NCBI GenBank assembly: GCA_947471745.1
Contig: CANJKZ010000777.1
Coordinates: 3,032,001-3,096,000, forward strand
Direction of reading: 5' to 3'
Source of the DNA: Closterium sp. Naga37s-1
Lineage: Eukaryota; Streptophyta; Zygnematophyceae; Desmidiales; Closteriaceae
Length of the DNA: 64,000 bases
The notes below the pieces were generated by a model, which saw nothing but the letters and a program-made list of their open reading frames with translations, searched no databases and was not told where the DNA came from. Positions 22,507 to 34,200 of the stretch are shown piece after piece; within the stretch, counting starts at the first letter, position 1; every line of letters begins with the position of its first letter. Position numbers and translations under genes: made by a program.

Positions 22507-23631
22507 ATGAACGCGTACGACGGCGTGCTGGACCCCGACCTGTTCGAGACCGCCGACGAGTTGGGGCGCGGCGGGTTTGGCACGGTGGTGGCGATGCGGC
22601 GAGTGGAAAGCGGCGAGGTGGTGGCGGTGAAGCGCGTGGCGCGCAAGCAGATGGTGGCGGCGGCGAACGAGGCGATGGTGGCAGCGTCGCTGAGCGAGTG
22701 CCCGGGCGTGCTGGGCGTGCGCGAGGTGCATCTGGCCGACCACCACGCGTACCTGCTCTCCGACGTCTGCTCTGGCGGCGACCTCCGCGCCCTCCTGCAG
22801 CGCCGCGCCGCTGCCGCCGCAACCACGCCCGCGGAGAATGGCAAGGGCAGGCGGTGGTGGGGGAAGGCGAGCGGCGAGGACGGGCGGGGAGGGGGAATGG
22901 CGGAGGCGGAGGCGCTGGAAGTGGTCAAGCACGTGGGCGACGCCGTGGCGTTCTGCCACGAGCGAGGCGTGGTGCACTGCGACATCAAGCCCGACAACAT
23001 CCTCTTCGCCTCGCCCCTCTCCAACATGGAACCCCCGCCTTGCCAACCCGCCGCTAGCCCCGCTGCGCCTGCGCGCCCCTCTCCTGCTGCCCGCCTCTGC
23101 GCGCCCGTCTCCTCGGCTCGCGCCTCCCCCCGGCTGGCCGCGGGGGCAGTGCGGCTGGCGGACTTTGGGTTGGCGCAGGTGGTGGCGGAGGGGCAGCGCG
23201 CGTGCCGCACTCCCGCAGGCACGCCCGGGTACATGGCGCCTGAGGTGGAGGCCCTCTGCCGCCCTCGCTGCCCGCCCGCCCCTGGCGCCGCGAAGCAGCG
23301 AAGAGGAGCCCCGGCGAGAGCAGCAGGGGGAGAGGCAGAGGCAGGCGGGTATGGGCGGGCAGCGGACGTGTGGTCGCTGGGGGTGACGCTGTTCGAGATG
23401 ATCGCAGGCGAGCGGCCGTACGCGGGGGAGGCGCCTCAGCAGGGCGAGTGGCGCGCGCGCATGGAGGGGGCAGCGTGGGAGGGCATGTCGGAGGAGTGCC
23501 GCGCGCTGGTGAGCGGCATGCTGAGAGTGCGCGCGGAGGAGAGGCTCACCATGGCGCACGTGTGCCACCACCCCGCCATGATCCGCGCCTTCGGGGGCAG
23601 CGGGACGCGCAGTAGGAAGGGGTGGTGGTGA
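22507..23631 (+). CDS. Serine/threonine protein kinase, single exon, non-RD type
   Basis: A complete kinase domain of 374 residues from the first in-frame ATG. Glycine loop GRGGFG is at residues 20-25, the ATP lysine in VAVK at 42, and a likely helix-C Glu at 55. The catalytic loop HCDIKPDN is at 157-164, DFG at 219-221, the APE-equivalent APE at 244-246 and DVWSLGVTLFEM downstream. Two low-complexity inserts interrupt it: Ala/Gly-rich at about 100-131 and Pro/Ala-rich at about 170-213. The Arg of the usual HRD is Cys, so activation-loop control may differ. The compact build resembles calcium-dependent kinase relatives such as PEP-carboxylase kinase, but no EF-hands, signal peptide or membrane segment are seen, so the substrate is unknown. 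The start is chosen because the frame upstream has no ATG. The gene converges on APC1, whose stop is about 1.1 kb away. Confidence 0.85.
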   Translation: MNAYDGVLDPDLFETADELGRGGFGTVVAMRRVESGEVVAVKRVARKQMVAAANEAMVAASLSECPGVLGVREVHLADHHAYLLSDVCSGGDLRALLQRRAAAAATTPAENGKGRRWWGKASGEDGRGGGMAEAEALEVVKHVGDAVAFCHERGVVHCDIKPDNILFASPLSNMEPPPCQPAASPAAPARPSPAARLCAPVSSARASPRLAAGAVRLADFGLAQVVAEGQRACRTPAGTPGYMAPEVEALCRPRCPPAPGAAKQRRGAPARAAGGEAEAGGYGRAADVWSLGVTLFEMIAGERPYAGEAPQQGEWRARMEGAAWEGMSEECRALVSGMLRVRAEERLTMAHVCHHPAMIRAFGGSGTRSRKGWW

Positions 23632-24705
23632 GCGTGATGCGGTCAGGAGGAGGAAGCAGGGAAGGGTGTGGTGAACAGCAGGGGGAATGCAGGTGGCTTG
23701 GCGTGGCGGTGGGGGGATACAAGGGAGAGTGGGATGGTATGGTGGAGCACCACTTTTTGCACCCTGCCTGTCAGGGAGTTTGGGATGCTGGGTGGATTCG
23801 GTGGATGGAAGGGGATGGGTGCACGTCACCTTGCTGCGTCGTTTCCTGCTCGCTCACTCTTGCTCTCTCTGCTCTTTCAAGGCTTGGGGGCTGGTGTGCA
23901 TGAGGCTGCTGATGCTCGCACACGTTAGCTCGGTTTTAGCTCGATTTCTATTCGCATATGTTTAGCTCAATCAATGCAATGTGCTATGATATGTTCAAAT
24001 TGGTGCAGCGCAGTGGGATTTGTTCCTTAAAGAGTCGGACATATGAATGCAGCAATGCAACGGAGGGAAAGAACATGTACCGTCCATAGGTAATGATCAC
24101 AGAAACCCACTGCAGTGAACATGCATGGAACACAGAGTGACATTCTGCAAGTAGCACCACACAATAAAGTAGCACGCTGCTGAATCGCCTCCACGATGCC
24201 GGGCGGACAACCTGCCTATGGCCGTGGGTGCAAGAGCGTGTGTGCTATCGTGTGCGACTACCGTAGCTTGCACCTCCTGGGCACCAGGTTGCCATTGCAT
24301 GGTCTTGTACCGTACATGCTTTGGCATCCAAATGCGTGCTGTTCTGTCCCATTCCAATTGGTCAAACATGCTATCAAGAAGGACCTGGGCGCTATCAATG
24401 ACTGGTACCGATAATGATTCTCACCCCATTTACAGGGTTACATAGCGCGGATTACGGCAAAGAACAGCCCATGGAAGAAAATCATTCCGTTAAAGGCCAC
24501 ACCCCGAATTACACAACGAAGTCAATGAAAAAATTGTAGGTTCGGAAAACCCCAGAAGGAGGTTCGGTGGGAAAATCGAGAACCAATCGCGTCAAAAACC
24601 CACTCAAAACTTTAGACCAATCACATGAAAGTGGTGACAGTTTTGGGGCCGACACGGTAATTTTGGATGTGTCCTTTAAACACAAACATCCCTGCTTGAA
24701 TGACA
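23632..24705. other. Intergenic space between convergent kinase and APC1 genes
   Basis: Lower-GC sequence probably holding both 3' untranslated regions. No reading frame here resembles a protein. No tandem repeat or mobile element was recognised. Confidence 0.5.
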
Positions 24706-25278
24706 CTATCTCAAGTTCTGTACAACCTCCAGCAGCATTGCCATGACAGCTGAGTGCTGCCGCAGGTGCGGGAGGAGGAGCGCCAGCAGCAGCGGCAGCG
24801 GGAGGGGCGGGGAGAGTGGTGCAGGAGTGGAAGCGGCAGAGGCAGGTGGGGAGCACGAGGCCATAGCCGTGTGCAGGGCGCGGCCCAGAGAGAGTGGAGA
24901 GGGGAAGGCAAACGCAAGGAGGAAGAGTGGGAAGAGCTGACTGCCTGGTTGCTCCTGCGTGGTATCTGCCAATGGCCTGCTCATGCTGCCTGATGCTTCT
25001 GCTGCTGTTGCTGCCCCCGCCAAGTCTGATGCCTGCTGCTCCTGTTGCCGCCACAGGAGCAGGGCCCGGCGCGAGTAGTCTTCCAGGTGTTGGCGCAGGA
25101 GGGGCGAGGTTGAGTGAGAGCGGGTGCGGTGAGCGGGTGCAAGCAGGTGACGGTGGAGGGTGGAGCAGAGGGAGCGGAGAAACAGCGGGCTCACGATGGG
25201 CGATTGGGGAGGGCTGGCACGGTGGGAAAGGGTGGGCGAGGAGAGTGCACGGAGCGATGGAATGAAGGCTTCCAACAC
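24706..25278 (-). CDS. APC1: APC1 last exon (C-terminus)
   Basis: 573 bp in phase, acceptor GTCATCCCAG, stop TAG at 24706-24708. It includes [20 protein letters not shown] and ends [20 protein letters not shown] followed by about ten residues. That end resembles the APC1 terminus ALLRLAPLLLGNPQPMVM. The middle (Ala/Ser/Pro-rich, about 24810-24960) is open but poorly conserved and could contain a small intron. Confidence 0.82.
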   Translation of the reverse strand: MLEAFIPSLRALSSPTLSHRASPPQSPIVSPLFLRSLCSTLHRHLLAPAHRTRSHSTSPLLRQHLEDYSRRALLLWRQQEQQASDLAGAATAAEASGSMSRPLADTTQEQPGSQLFPLFLLAFAFPSPLSLGRALHTAMASCSPPASAASTPAPLSPPLPLPLLLALLLPHLRQHSAVMAMLLEVVQNLR

Positions 25279-28200
25279 CTGGGATGACGTAATCAGGGCG
25301 AGGTGTGGGAAGGTGGGGGGTGGGGGCAGGCACGGGTGGATTAAAGGAGAACAACCCGTAACTTTTCAAACGGGCCCAGACAGTTCAGAAGGGGAGAAGT
25401 GAAGTGTGACGGGGAGAAGCGTGGGACGGAAAGGAGTGACATTGAGGCAAAAGCACAGGGCCACGCATGCTCGGAGCCCGTGCCCTGGGCCCTGAAAGCT
25501 GAGAAACGACCAGAGCCCACGTGCTGCCATACGCCACTGTTTCGCTGCCTTTGGTCCAATTCCATCGAGGCTACGGCTCAAGGTGCCTGCGATGGAATTC
25601 CATCGTGTTGCCATACGCCACTGTTACGGTGCTTGATGTGCCAGCGATGCCACAACTCGCCCCTTGACCCTCGGCTTTGCAAGGCTGTGTGGAGGGAAAT
25701 GAAGTTGCGGGTGAGAGGCAGGAGGAGGTCACCTGGAAGGAGGAGACGAGGCAGGGCAGTGCGGAGCCACAGGTGGTGTGCGAGTGATGCAGCGAGCGCA
25801 CGGCCTGGCAGGTGGTGGCGAGAGAGAGGAGTACCTGGCGGGGGGAGGTGGGGGCAGAGAGAGGGCACGTGGGAGAATGAATGTTGTACAAGTAAGCCCA
25901 CGCACATCTGATCACCGCCACAGTAGTGGAATTGAGTTGATAGAATCCAGGCACACACAAGGAGCAGTGTGGTGTGGCGTGGTGCAATGTGGTGTGGAGT
26001 GCTCACCTCCAGCAGCTCCGGCTGCTCCGCTGCGTGCGCCATGAGCAGCGCTGCCTGGCAGACCGATGAGAAGCCCTCATGACTGCATGTGGATGGGGGA
26101 GGGAGGGAGGGCAGTGAGACCAAAGGCCGGTGGGCGGAAGTGTTAGAATCAGCCCCATCATGTATCATACACACACTCGATGGGACTTGGTTAGCTATTA
26201 ACATCCGGAATCATCTTGGGTGTATAGCTAGTAATTATCCTAAATTAAAGGGTTCAGTCAAACCTAGGCTCCGACATTGTGCCCCAAAATGGTTGGGTTC
26301 ACAGTAATTTGAGGCCCAATAATGTTGGGGACCTAGATGATTGGGCTCCTCAATGATTGTGGACCCCAACTTGTTGCGGGGACCAATGATTGAGCCACGC
26401 CCATTGCCCAACTACTTTCCATCTCCTCACCTATGTATCCCCCCATTTTTCTTGATCAATCTATCATTCAGTTTTCTCACAAGAAGTAGGACATATGGAC
26501 GTGTATGAAGAGCAAACTGGGTGAGAGCAGAGAGAGGCTGTGAATATGAGTGATGGATGGAGGCGTGGTGTGATGAGAGAGGAGTGGCAGCGTGGTGGAG
26601 CGGTGCAGAACTAGGGGTGCAGCGGGTGCGGGGAAGGAGAGAACCTGCCCACCTTGAGGTTGCATGCGGTTGAACAGCGGAGCGCGGCAGGGGGCGGCAG
26701 AAGAGGCGGTGGAAGGCGGATAGGACGGGGTCGGCCACTGGCAGGGCGGCTGCCATGCTCCGCGCTGAGACGGGCGGCAACTGGCCGAGCGAGGCCGAGG
26801 GGAATGTGTGGAGGGACGTGTGTGAGATGACGGGTGTGAGGTTGGGTGAACGAGACAGGGGGGGGAAAGAGGTGGGTGTGCAGAGTGTATAGGGGTGCGT
26901 GGTCATGGAAGGTAGGAGGGGCATGGAGAATAAGTGAGGGAAAGGGGAGTATGCAGGAGAGAGGGGATGGAGGGAGAGATGGCCAGGGATGCACGGGACG
27001 GCAAAGGGCGGGGAAAGAAGGGGGAAGGATGATGGGGGAGTGGGGGAAGGGATGATGGGGGAAGGGATGATGGGGGAAGGGATGATGGGGGAGTGGGGGA
27101 AGGGATGATGGGGAAGTGGGGGAAGGGATGATGGGGGAGTGGGGGAAGGGATGATGGGGGAGTGGGGAAGGGATGATGGGGGAGTGGGGGAAGGGATGAT
27201 GGGGGAGTGGGGGAAGCGATGATGGGGGAGTGGGGGAAAGGAAGGATTGAGAGGGAATTGCAGAATGAGAGAAAGCGGGAGGCAATGAGAAGGTGATGAG
27301 AGCAGTTGCCAATGCATGGAAGACAGCACTAGCTGGATGCAAGAGGGCCATGGCTGGATGCAAGAGGGCCATGGCTGGATGCAAGAGGGCCATGGCTGTG
27401 TTGCAAGAGGGCCATGGCTGGATGCAAGAGGTGTTAGTGTTAGCCTTCAATCTCACACTTTGTACTTTGTATTTTCTATATCTTAGAGTAGTGTAGTTTG
27501 CACATTGTGTTTGGTTGGGTGTACACCTACATCCCAACCAAACCCAAATGTAATCTCCAAGCAATCTCCAACCCACCAATTGGAGATTGCCTTGGGATTA
27601 CCCCCAGTCCCTAGGGATTGCCTCCGATTCTCTTCCCCATCCATTCCCTCCCCTTCTTGGGTGTACTTAAAGAGCTTCAAGCTCATTACTAATGCATCGC
27701 TTCTAAGCCTAAGTTCTCACATGGTATCAGAGCCCGTCAACCGCACACGCGGATCGTGATCCTCTTATCTCTGCGGATGTTCATCCCGCAAACCTTGGCG
27801 AAACCACCTTCAATCTCGTCGCCGGTGATTCGCGACATTCGTGGACGGAAATTCTCCCGCACCACTTTCCCGTCACTTTCGACGACATCTACTAGTTCAC
27901 TGGTAAGCGCATCGTCGGCGCTATAACCTATCGCTCGTTTTTTCGTCAACGTCATCGCGTCATTTCTTCTTCTCGTCGGGCCGCCGCCCGTCGACCTGCA
28001 GCTTCTCGTCGGGCCGCCGCCCGTCGCCCCGCATCTTCTCGTCGGGCCGCCGCCCGTCGCCCCGCAGCTTCTCGTCGGGCCGCCGCCCGTCGCCCTGCAG
28101 CTTCTCGTCGGGCCGCCGCCCGTCGCCCTGCAGCTTCACCTTCGGGCTGCCGCCCCGCTCCGCATCTGCACTCCTACCCCCATTCCCCCCCACCTTCCCG

Positions 28201-31200
28201 CAGCTGAACAGGTGCAGCAGCGCAGCCGAGCAGCCGTGTAGCCGCGAAGCCGAGCAGCAGCGTAGCCGCGAAGCTGAGGGTGGTGTGTGGGGGGGTGTGT
28301 GGGATTAGAGTTAGTACTACGGAAATCGGCCGATTCAACCTAATTTCGACGGCCTGAAAAATCTCTCTACAAGGCATTCCAACGCGGGCGACATTGACGA
28401 TTTCTCCTATTCGGACCCGTCGAATTTCGGAATCGCCGAAGTGACTATCGGTGACTTAAGAGCGGCGCTCCGCGCAAGACATTAAGGGGCCTTCATCATG
28501 GCCTACTCCTCGTCCACCATGGCCAACCCCATCACCCCGCTCCGCCTTGAAGCTGATGGCTCTAGCTCCAACTTCAAGGCATGGAGCTACGGGGTTGACA
28601 AGCACCTCCTGAGTCGTGACGTGCAGGGATTGGACCTCAAGGACGTCCTCCTCAACCGTGGCAAGGGAAAACAGCCCCCTTCCCCCCTTGAGCCGACCGA
28701 ATCCGCTAGTGATACTGACATGAGGGCGTACGAGGAAGCTGTTGAGAAGTACCGGAAATGGGAGAAGGCAGATGCTGCTATCATCAGCGTCTTCATTGCC
28801 TCCACCCCTCCCGAACTAGTCAACACGTTCCACAACTACCCTACCTCCAACGCCATTTGGAAGTACCTCCAGGATCGGTTCATGAACAAAACGGCGGTCG
28901 GAGTTGCCATCTTCATCCCCAGCATGTTCCAGGTCCGCCTTGAGGATTGCTCGGGAATGGCTGACTATATCGCCAAGGTGCAGACTATTCATGGCGAACT
29001 GAAGGAGCTGGGCATAGTCTTCCCCGAACAAGCCCCTGCAGCCGCCCTTCTTGTTGGTCTCACCTCGGCATATGAAGTAACGAGGAAGATGCTCCTCACG
29101 CTCTCAGCGGAAGACCTCACATTTACTAAGGTCTCATCCGCACTCCTCTCTGCTGAGAAAAATTCCACGGCTCAAGCCAAGGCTTACGCCATCCGCGCTC
29201 CCATGCCGCAAGCAAGTGTCGCATCGGCCCTCGCCTCGGCGCCCTTCCAGCGCAACCGGTTCCCTCTGTGCACCTATGTCGTCAAGTATGGCAACCGCAA
29301 GGGACAAGTGTGTGGTGGCACTAACCACCCTCTTGCTACGTGCTTCAAGAAGAAAGACGACGAATGGTATGCCATTCACGGAGTGGACAAGAAGCCGCCA
29401 AACTGGATGCGCCCTCGTAAGGCCAACCTAGTTGAGGTCCCGGACCCCGCTTCGGCTAGTGCTAGTGATAGTGCTCCTACTGATGTGCGTATCAACCTGC
29501 TGTTTCCTGGCACTGCCATGATTAATGAAGCTTCCTCTCAGTACCTCGGCTCATCACAAACACCACAATACATAGAGTTCACACTCGACAGCGGCGCCAC
29601 ACACACTGACCTCAAGGAGACACTCTCCTTCAAACCCTACGCAACACCCATCCCTCTCCTAGGAGCTGACTCAAGCTTCACCACTCATGCCAAGGGTTCA
29701 TCCACAGTCCCGTGCCCCGCCTTCCCTTCCGGCACTGTCACTGGAATGTGCGTGCCTTCACTCCGCCACAATCTCGTGGCCCAAACGGAAATTCAGGAAG
29801 CTGAGTTACGCACCATCTTCTAGGAGAACGAGAACTATGGTGATATCCTCGACCCACTCACCAACAAGGTCTTGACTCGTTTCACCCTCAACAGCAGCGG
29901 CCTTTACACGCTGCAAGTACCCATCCCACAGGTGTCAACCACCTAAACAGCGGCGACTACCTCACCATGCTCGTGCCGCAGTTTCTCCAACCCGACCATA
30001 CTCTACCACCATCGGCTCGGGCACCCAAACTTCCGCACACTTGCTGACATGGCCTCCAAGAAACTTCTACTCGGCCTGCCAGCCTCACTTCCTCACTGGC
30101 CTCACTCCCCCGCTCGCACGTGCCTTGACTGCACCAAGAGCAAACTGCGTCAACAGCCCCACCCGGCCTCACCCTCTGTCGCAGCAGGACCACTGGACCT
30201 GGTACACCTGGACGTCTGGGGCCCTGCCCCTGTTCCCGCACGAGGTGGTTATCGCGACTTCCTTGTTATCGTCGATGACCACTCTCGCTACATCTCTGTT
30301 CACCTCCTCCACACTAAGGCTGCGGTTCCAGAGGTCCTCATGGCGTGGGTTAAACAGGCACAGACCGCCTTTGACCGCAAAGTCAAGCGCCTCCACTCAG
30401 ATGGTGGTGGTGAGTTTTGCAACGACAAGCTCAAAGCCTTCTGCTCCTCAGAAGGCATCCAGCAAAATTTCACCCTCCCTGACAGCCCGCAGCAGAACAG
30501 CATAGCTGAGAGCCGCAACCACACCCTGGTGCAGATCACTCGGTGCCTCCTCAGCCACTCCAACGCTCCGCACTCTCTCTGGGGGTACGCTCTCTACCAT
30601 GCCGCCCTCCTCTACAACCTTTACCCCCACCCGCATCTTCCCGACACCACTCCAACCACACTCTGGCTCAGGAAAACGCCCACTGCTCGCTCTCTTCGCG
30701 TTTGGGGGTGCACCGCCTATGTCCTCCTCAACCCTCAGGCTCGACGGCAGCACGGCGGCAAGCTCGGTCCCAAGACCCAGACGTGCATCTACCTCGGGCA
30801 CAACGCCGACTTGCCTGACTACCTCTTCCTCAATCCCTCCACTCAACAGTTGGTCCGGAGGCGCGACGTTGTCTTTGATGAGACCCGCCCATTCTACTCC
30901 ACTTCGAGACAGGACCCTCTCCATGATCCACCCTCCCTCGTGTGGGCAGACTTTGATGCGCCCCCTGACCTCCCGCCTGCTCCGGCCCCTTCACCTCCTA
31001 CCCCTCCTGCCACCGCACCGTCCCCCTCTGAGGTCTCTGACCCGCCCTCACCGGTGTCTTCGGCAACTGCTCCTCCATCCCCCTCACTTCCCACTCCGCC
31101 GACTGTGCAGCCACCTCCGAGCGCACCTATCACCTACCATCGACGGTCCCACCCTCCGGCCCCACCTCCTCCCCCGGTTCCCCCCACCACAGAGGAACCC

Positions 31201-34200
31201 GCTCTCCCACAGTCGCCCGAGCTGATCACGTACCACCGGCGGCCCATTCCCCCGCCCAAGCCTCCTAAGTCAACCCCTCCGACACCTCCTGCCCCACCCT
31301 CTTCTCCGGTGGCTCATGGCACTCGTTCGCATGGCGCGGCTCTTCCACTAGCGCTGGTTCTTCGATACACGGCGATCACACCGCCTCCTCCTGCTGGGGG
31401 GGATGTGCCCTCTACCCTTCTGGAAGACAGGCATGAGGAGCTGTGTGATCTTCATGCAGTCATTCCTCAGCTCTCGCACATCTTCCCCGACATCACTGAC
31501 TCACCCTCCCTCAACTTCGCGGAGAACCCGACCATCCCTATCCCTCTCACCGTCCAAGAGGCTCTCTCAGGCCCTCATGCTGCCGAATGGCGTGCTGCCA
31601 TGGAAGCGGAGATTGCAGCATTCACCCGCAACCACTCCTTCGACGACGAGACTCCACCTCCAGGAGTCAACATCGTCGGGGGCAAGTGGTTGTTCCGTGT
31701 AAAACAGCTCCCAGACGAGGCCCCGGTGTTCAAAGCGCGTTACGTAGCCAAGCGCTTCACCCAGCAGCAGTACCGCGACTTCTTCCTAACCTTCTCCCCC
31801 ACATCCAAACCTCCCACCATTCGTACGCTCATGGATGTCGCAGCTCGAGAAGACTTTGAGATCAAATCCATGGATGCCTCATCCGCCTTCCTACAAGGAC
31901 GTCTCAAGGAGACAGTGTTCATGGACAGACCAGAAGGCTTCCCAGGAGAATTCCCTCCCAACACTGTCTGGAAGCTGAATCGCCCCGTCTACGGCCTTAA
32001 GCAAGCCCCTCGCGAATGGCACAACAAGGTGAAAGATGTCCTCCTCTCCCTGGACTTCCACCCTTCCACTGCTGACCCGACTCTCTTCATCCGCCGTCAT
32101 TCTGAGCCATTTTACATCCTGGTCTACGTGGATGATTTCATCCTCGTTGCCAAGGGCTCAGCCCAGATGACCTCTGTCCAGGCAGCCCTGAGCAAGGCCC
32201 TCCAGATGAAAGACCTCGGTGACCTCAAGCACTACCTAGGGATGGAGATCACTCGTGATCGCCAGGCTCGCACCATTTCACTCTCCCAGGAGTTCTACAT
32301 CGACAATGTGCTCAAGCGGTTTGAGATGGAGCTGTGCACACCTGTTGCCACCCCGCTGCCGCTGCATCACCTCCTCACAGCTCCGGCTGTACCCACACCA
32401 GAGGCCTGCTCTGAGCCATTCCCGGAGCTTGTTGGGTCCCTCATGTACGCCATGATGTGCACCCGACCGGACTTGGCCTATCCTGCCAGTGTCCTCTCTC
32501 GCTACGTGGCCCCTGGACGCTTCACTGATCTTCACTGGAAGGCGGCGAAGCGGGTGCTGCGCTATCTTCAAGGCACCAAGTCTCACGTTCTCACACTCGG
32601 TGGGCTCTCCCCTCCTCGCCTGGAAGGTTACACCGACTCCTCCTGGGCTAATGACCAGACCGACCGACGCTCCTCTCAGGGGTACTGCTTCACCCTTGGG
32701 AGCGGAATTGTCAGTTGGCGCTCCACCAGGTCGTCTGCAGTCTCCCTCTCCTCCTGTGAGGCAGAGCTCTACGCTGGCACCATGGCTGCTCAGGATGTCC
32801 GTTGGCTCACCTTTCTACTCCAGGAGCTTGGTTTCCCATAGTCCGCCCCCACCCTCTGGTGTGACAACCAGAGTACCATCCACATCTCTCAAGACCCTGT
32901 GTATCACACCCGCACCAAGCATATTGAACTCCGGCACTTCTTCATCCGTGACCTTGTCCAACAGGAGCAGCTGAAAGTGGAATACGTTGCATCTGACTGC
33001 AACCTGGCTGATCTGTTCACCAAGCCCCTTGGGAAAGTTCCCCACCACCGTCTCCTAGGCGCCATGGGGCTCTGTGCACCACCCTCTCTACCCTGAGTTC
33101 GATTGACGCCTATGGGGGGGTGTTAGTGTTAGCCTTCAATCTCACACTTTGTACTTTGTATTTTCTATATCCTAGAGTAGTGTAGTTTGCACATTGTGTT
33201 TGGTTGGGTGTACACCTACATCCCAACCAAACCCAAATGTAATCTCCAAGCAATCTCCAACCCACCAATTGGAGATTGCCTTGGGATTACCCCCAATCCC
33301 TAGGGATTGCCTCCGATTCCCTTCCCCATCCATTCCCTCCCCTTCTTGGATGTACTTAAAGAGCTTCAAGGTCATTACTAATGCATCGCTTCTAAGCCTA
33401 AGTTCTCACAAGAGGGCCATGGCTGGATGCAAGAGGGCCATGGCTGGATGCAAGAGGGCCATGGCTGGATGCAAGAGGGCCATGGCTGGATGCAAGAGGG
33501 CCATGGCTGGATGCAAGAGGGCCATGGCTGGATGCAAGAGGGCCATGGCTGTGTTGCAAGAGGGCCATGGCTGGATGCAAGAGGGCCATGGCTGGATGCA
33601 AGAGGGCCATGGCTGGATGCAAGAGGGCCATGGCTGGATGCAAGAGGGCCATGGCTGTGTTGCGGGAGTGAAGATTGCAAGTCTCAAGTGCTGTAATGAA
33701 GGGGAAAGGGGGGGAAGGGGCAGTGAGGGGGGCAGGGAGCATGCAAGCGCACATGAGCGCTCACCTCCTCCCCCATGCGGGACCTGGGGTCTCCCGTCTC
33801 CCCCACTGCTGCAGCACCGCCGCTGCCAGCCTGTGCCCCCCGCCCCTTCACCAGCAGCACCAGGTGCCGGCCCCCACTGCCCTCCCCACCTACACCCGCT
33901 CCCATTGCGCTCCCCACCGCCTTCCGCCCCCCACCCCCCCCTGCAGCGACTGCACCATGCCCCCCTCGCCGCCTCCTCCTCATGGCTCGCAGGGACGGGC
34001 GGGAAGGGTCTGCAGTGGGGGAGGAGAGGAGAGCAGAACGGAGCAGCGGAGGGAGTACAGTCATTAATGGAGGTCAGAAGTGAGTGTACAATATAGGGAA
34101 GAGAGGCGAATAGAGAAGGAAGCTAGAAGGGAAAAAAAAAAAATCATAACTGGGCAGAAGTGAGGACGACGGGAGCACAAGGAGAATTGGAAAAAGAGAG

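Larger units (their letters stand above)
27432..33410 (+). mobile_element. Copia element C, complete with both LTRs, in an APC1 intron
   Basis: 5979 bp. LTRs of 290 bp (27432-27721 and 33121-33410) begin TGTTAGTGTT, end GTTCTCACA and differ at about five positions. AGAGG flanks both sides (27427-27431 and 33411-33415). The primer site TGGTATCAGAGC abuts the left LTR (27722-27733) and the polypurine tract CTATGGGGGGG the right. The insertion split a 21-bp minisatellite of the host intron. It lies opposite to APC1 transcription. It is a distinct family from A/B. Confidence 0.96.

Noticed and set aside
22138-23829. 563-codon open frame antisense to the kinase
   Set aside because: A GC-skewed shadow of the kinase coding sequence without recognisable domains.
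29821-29823. Programmed readthrough at the gag/pol border of copia C
   Set aside because: Two further nonsense codons downstream make simple decay the more likely explanation.
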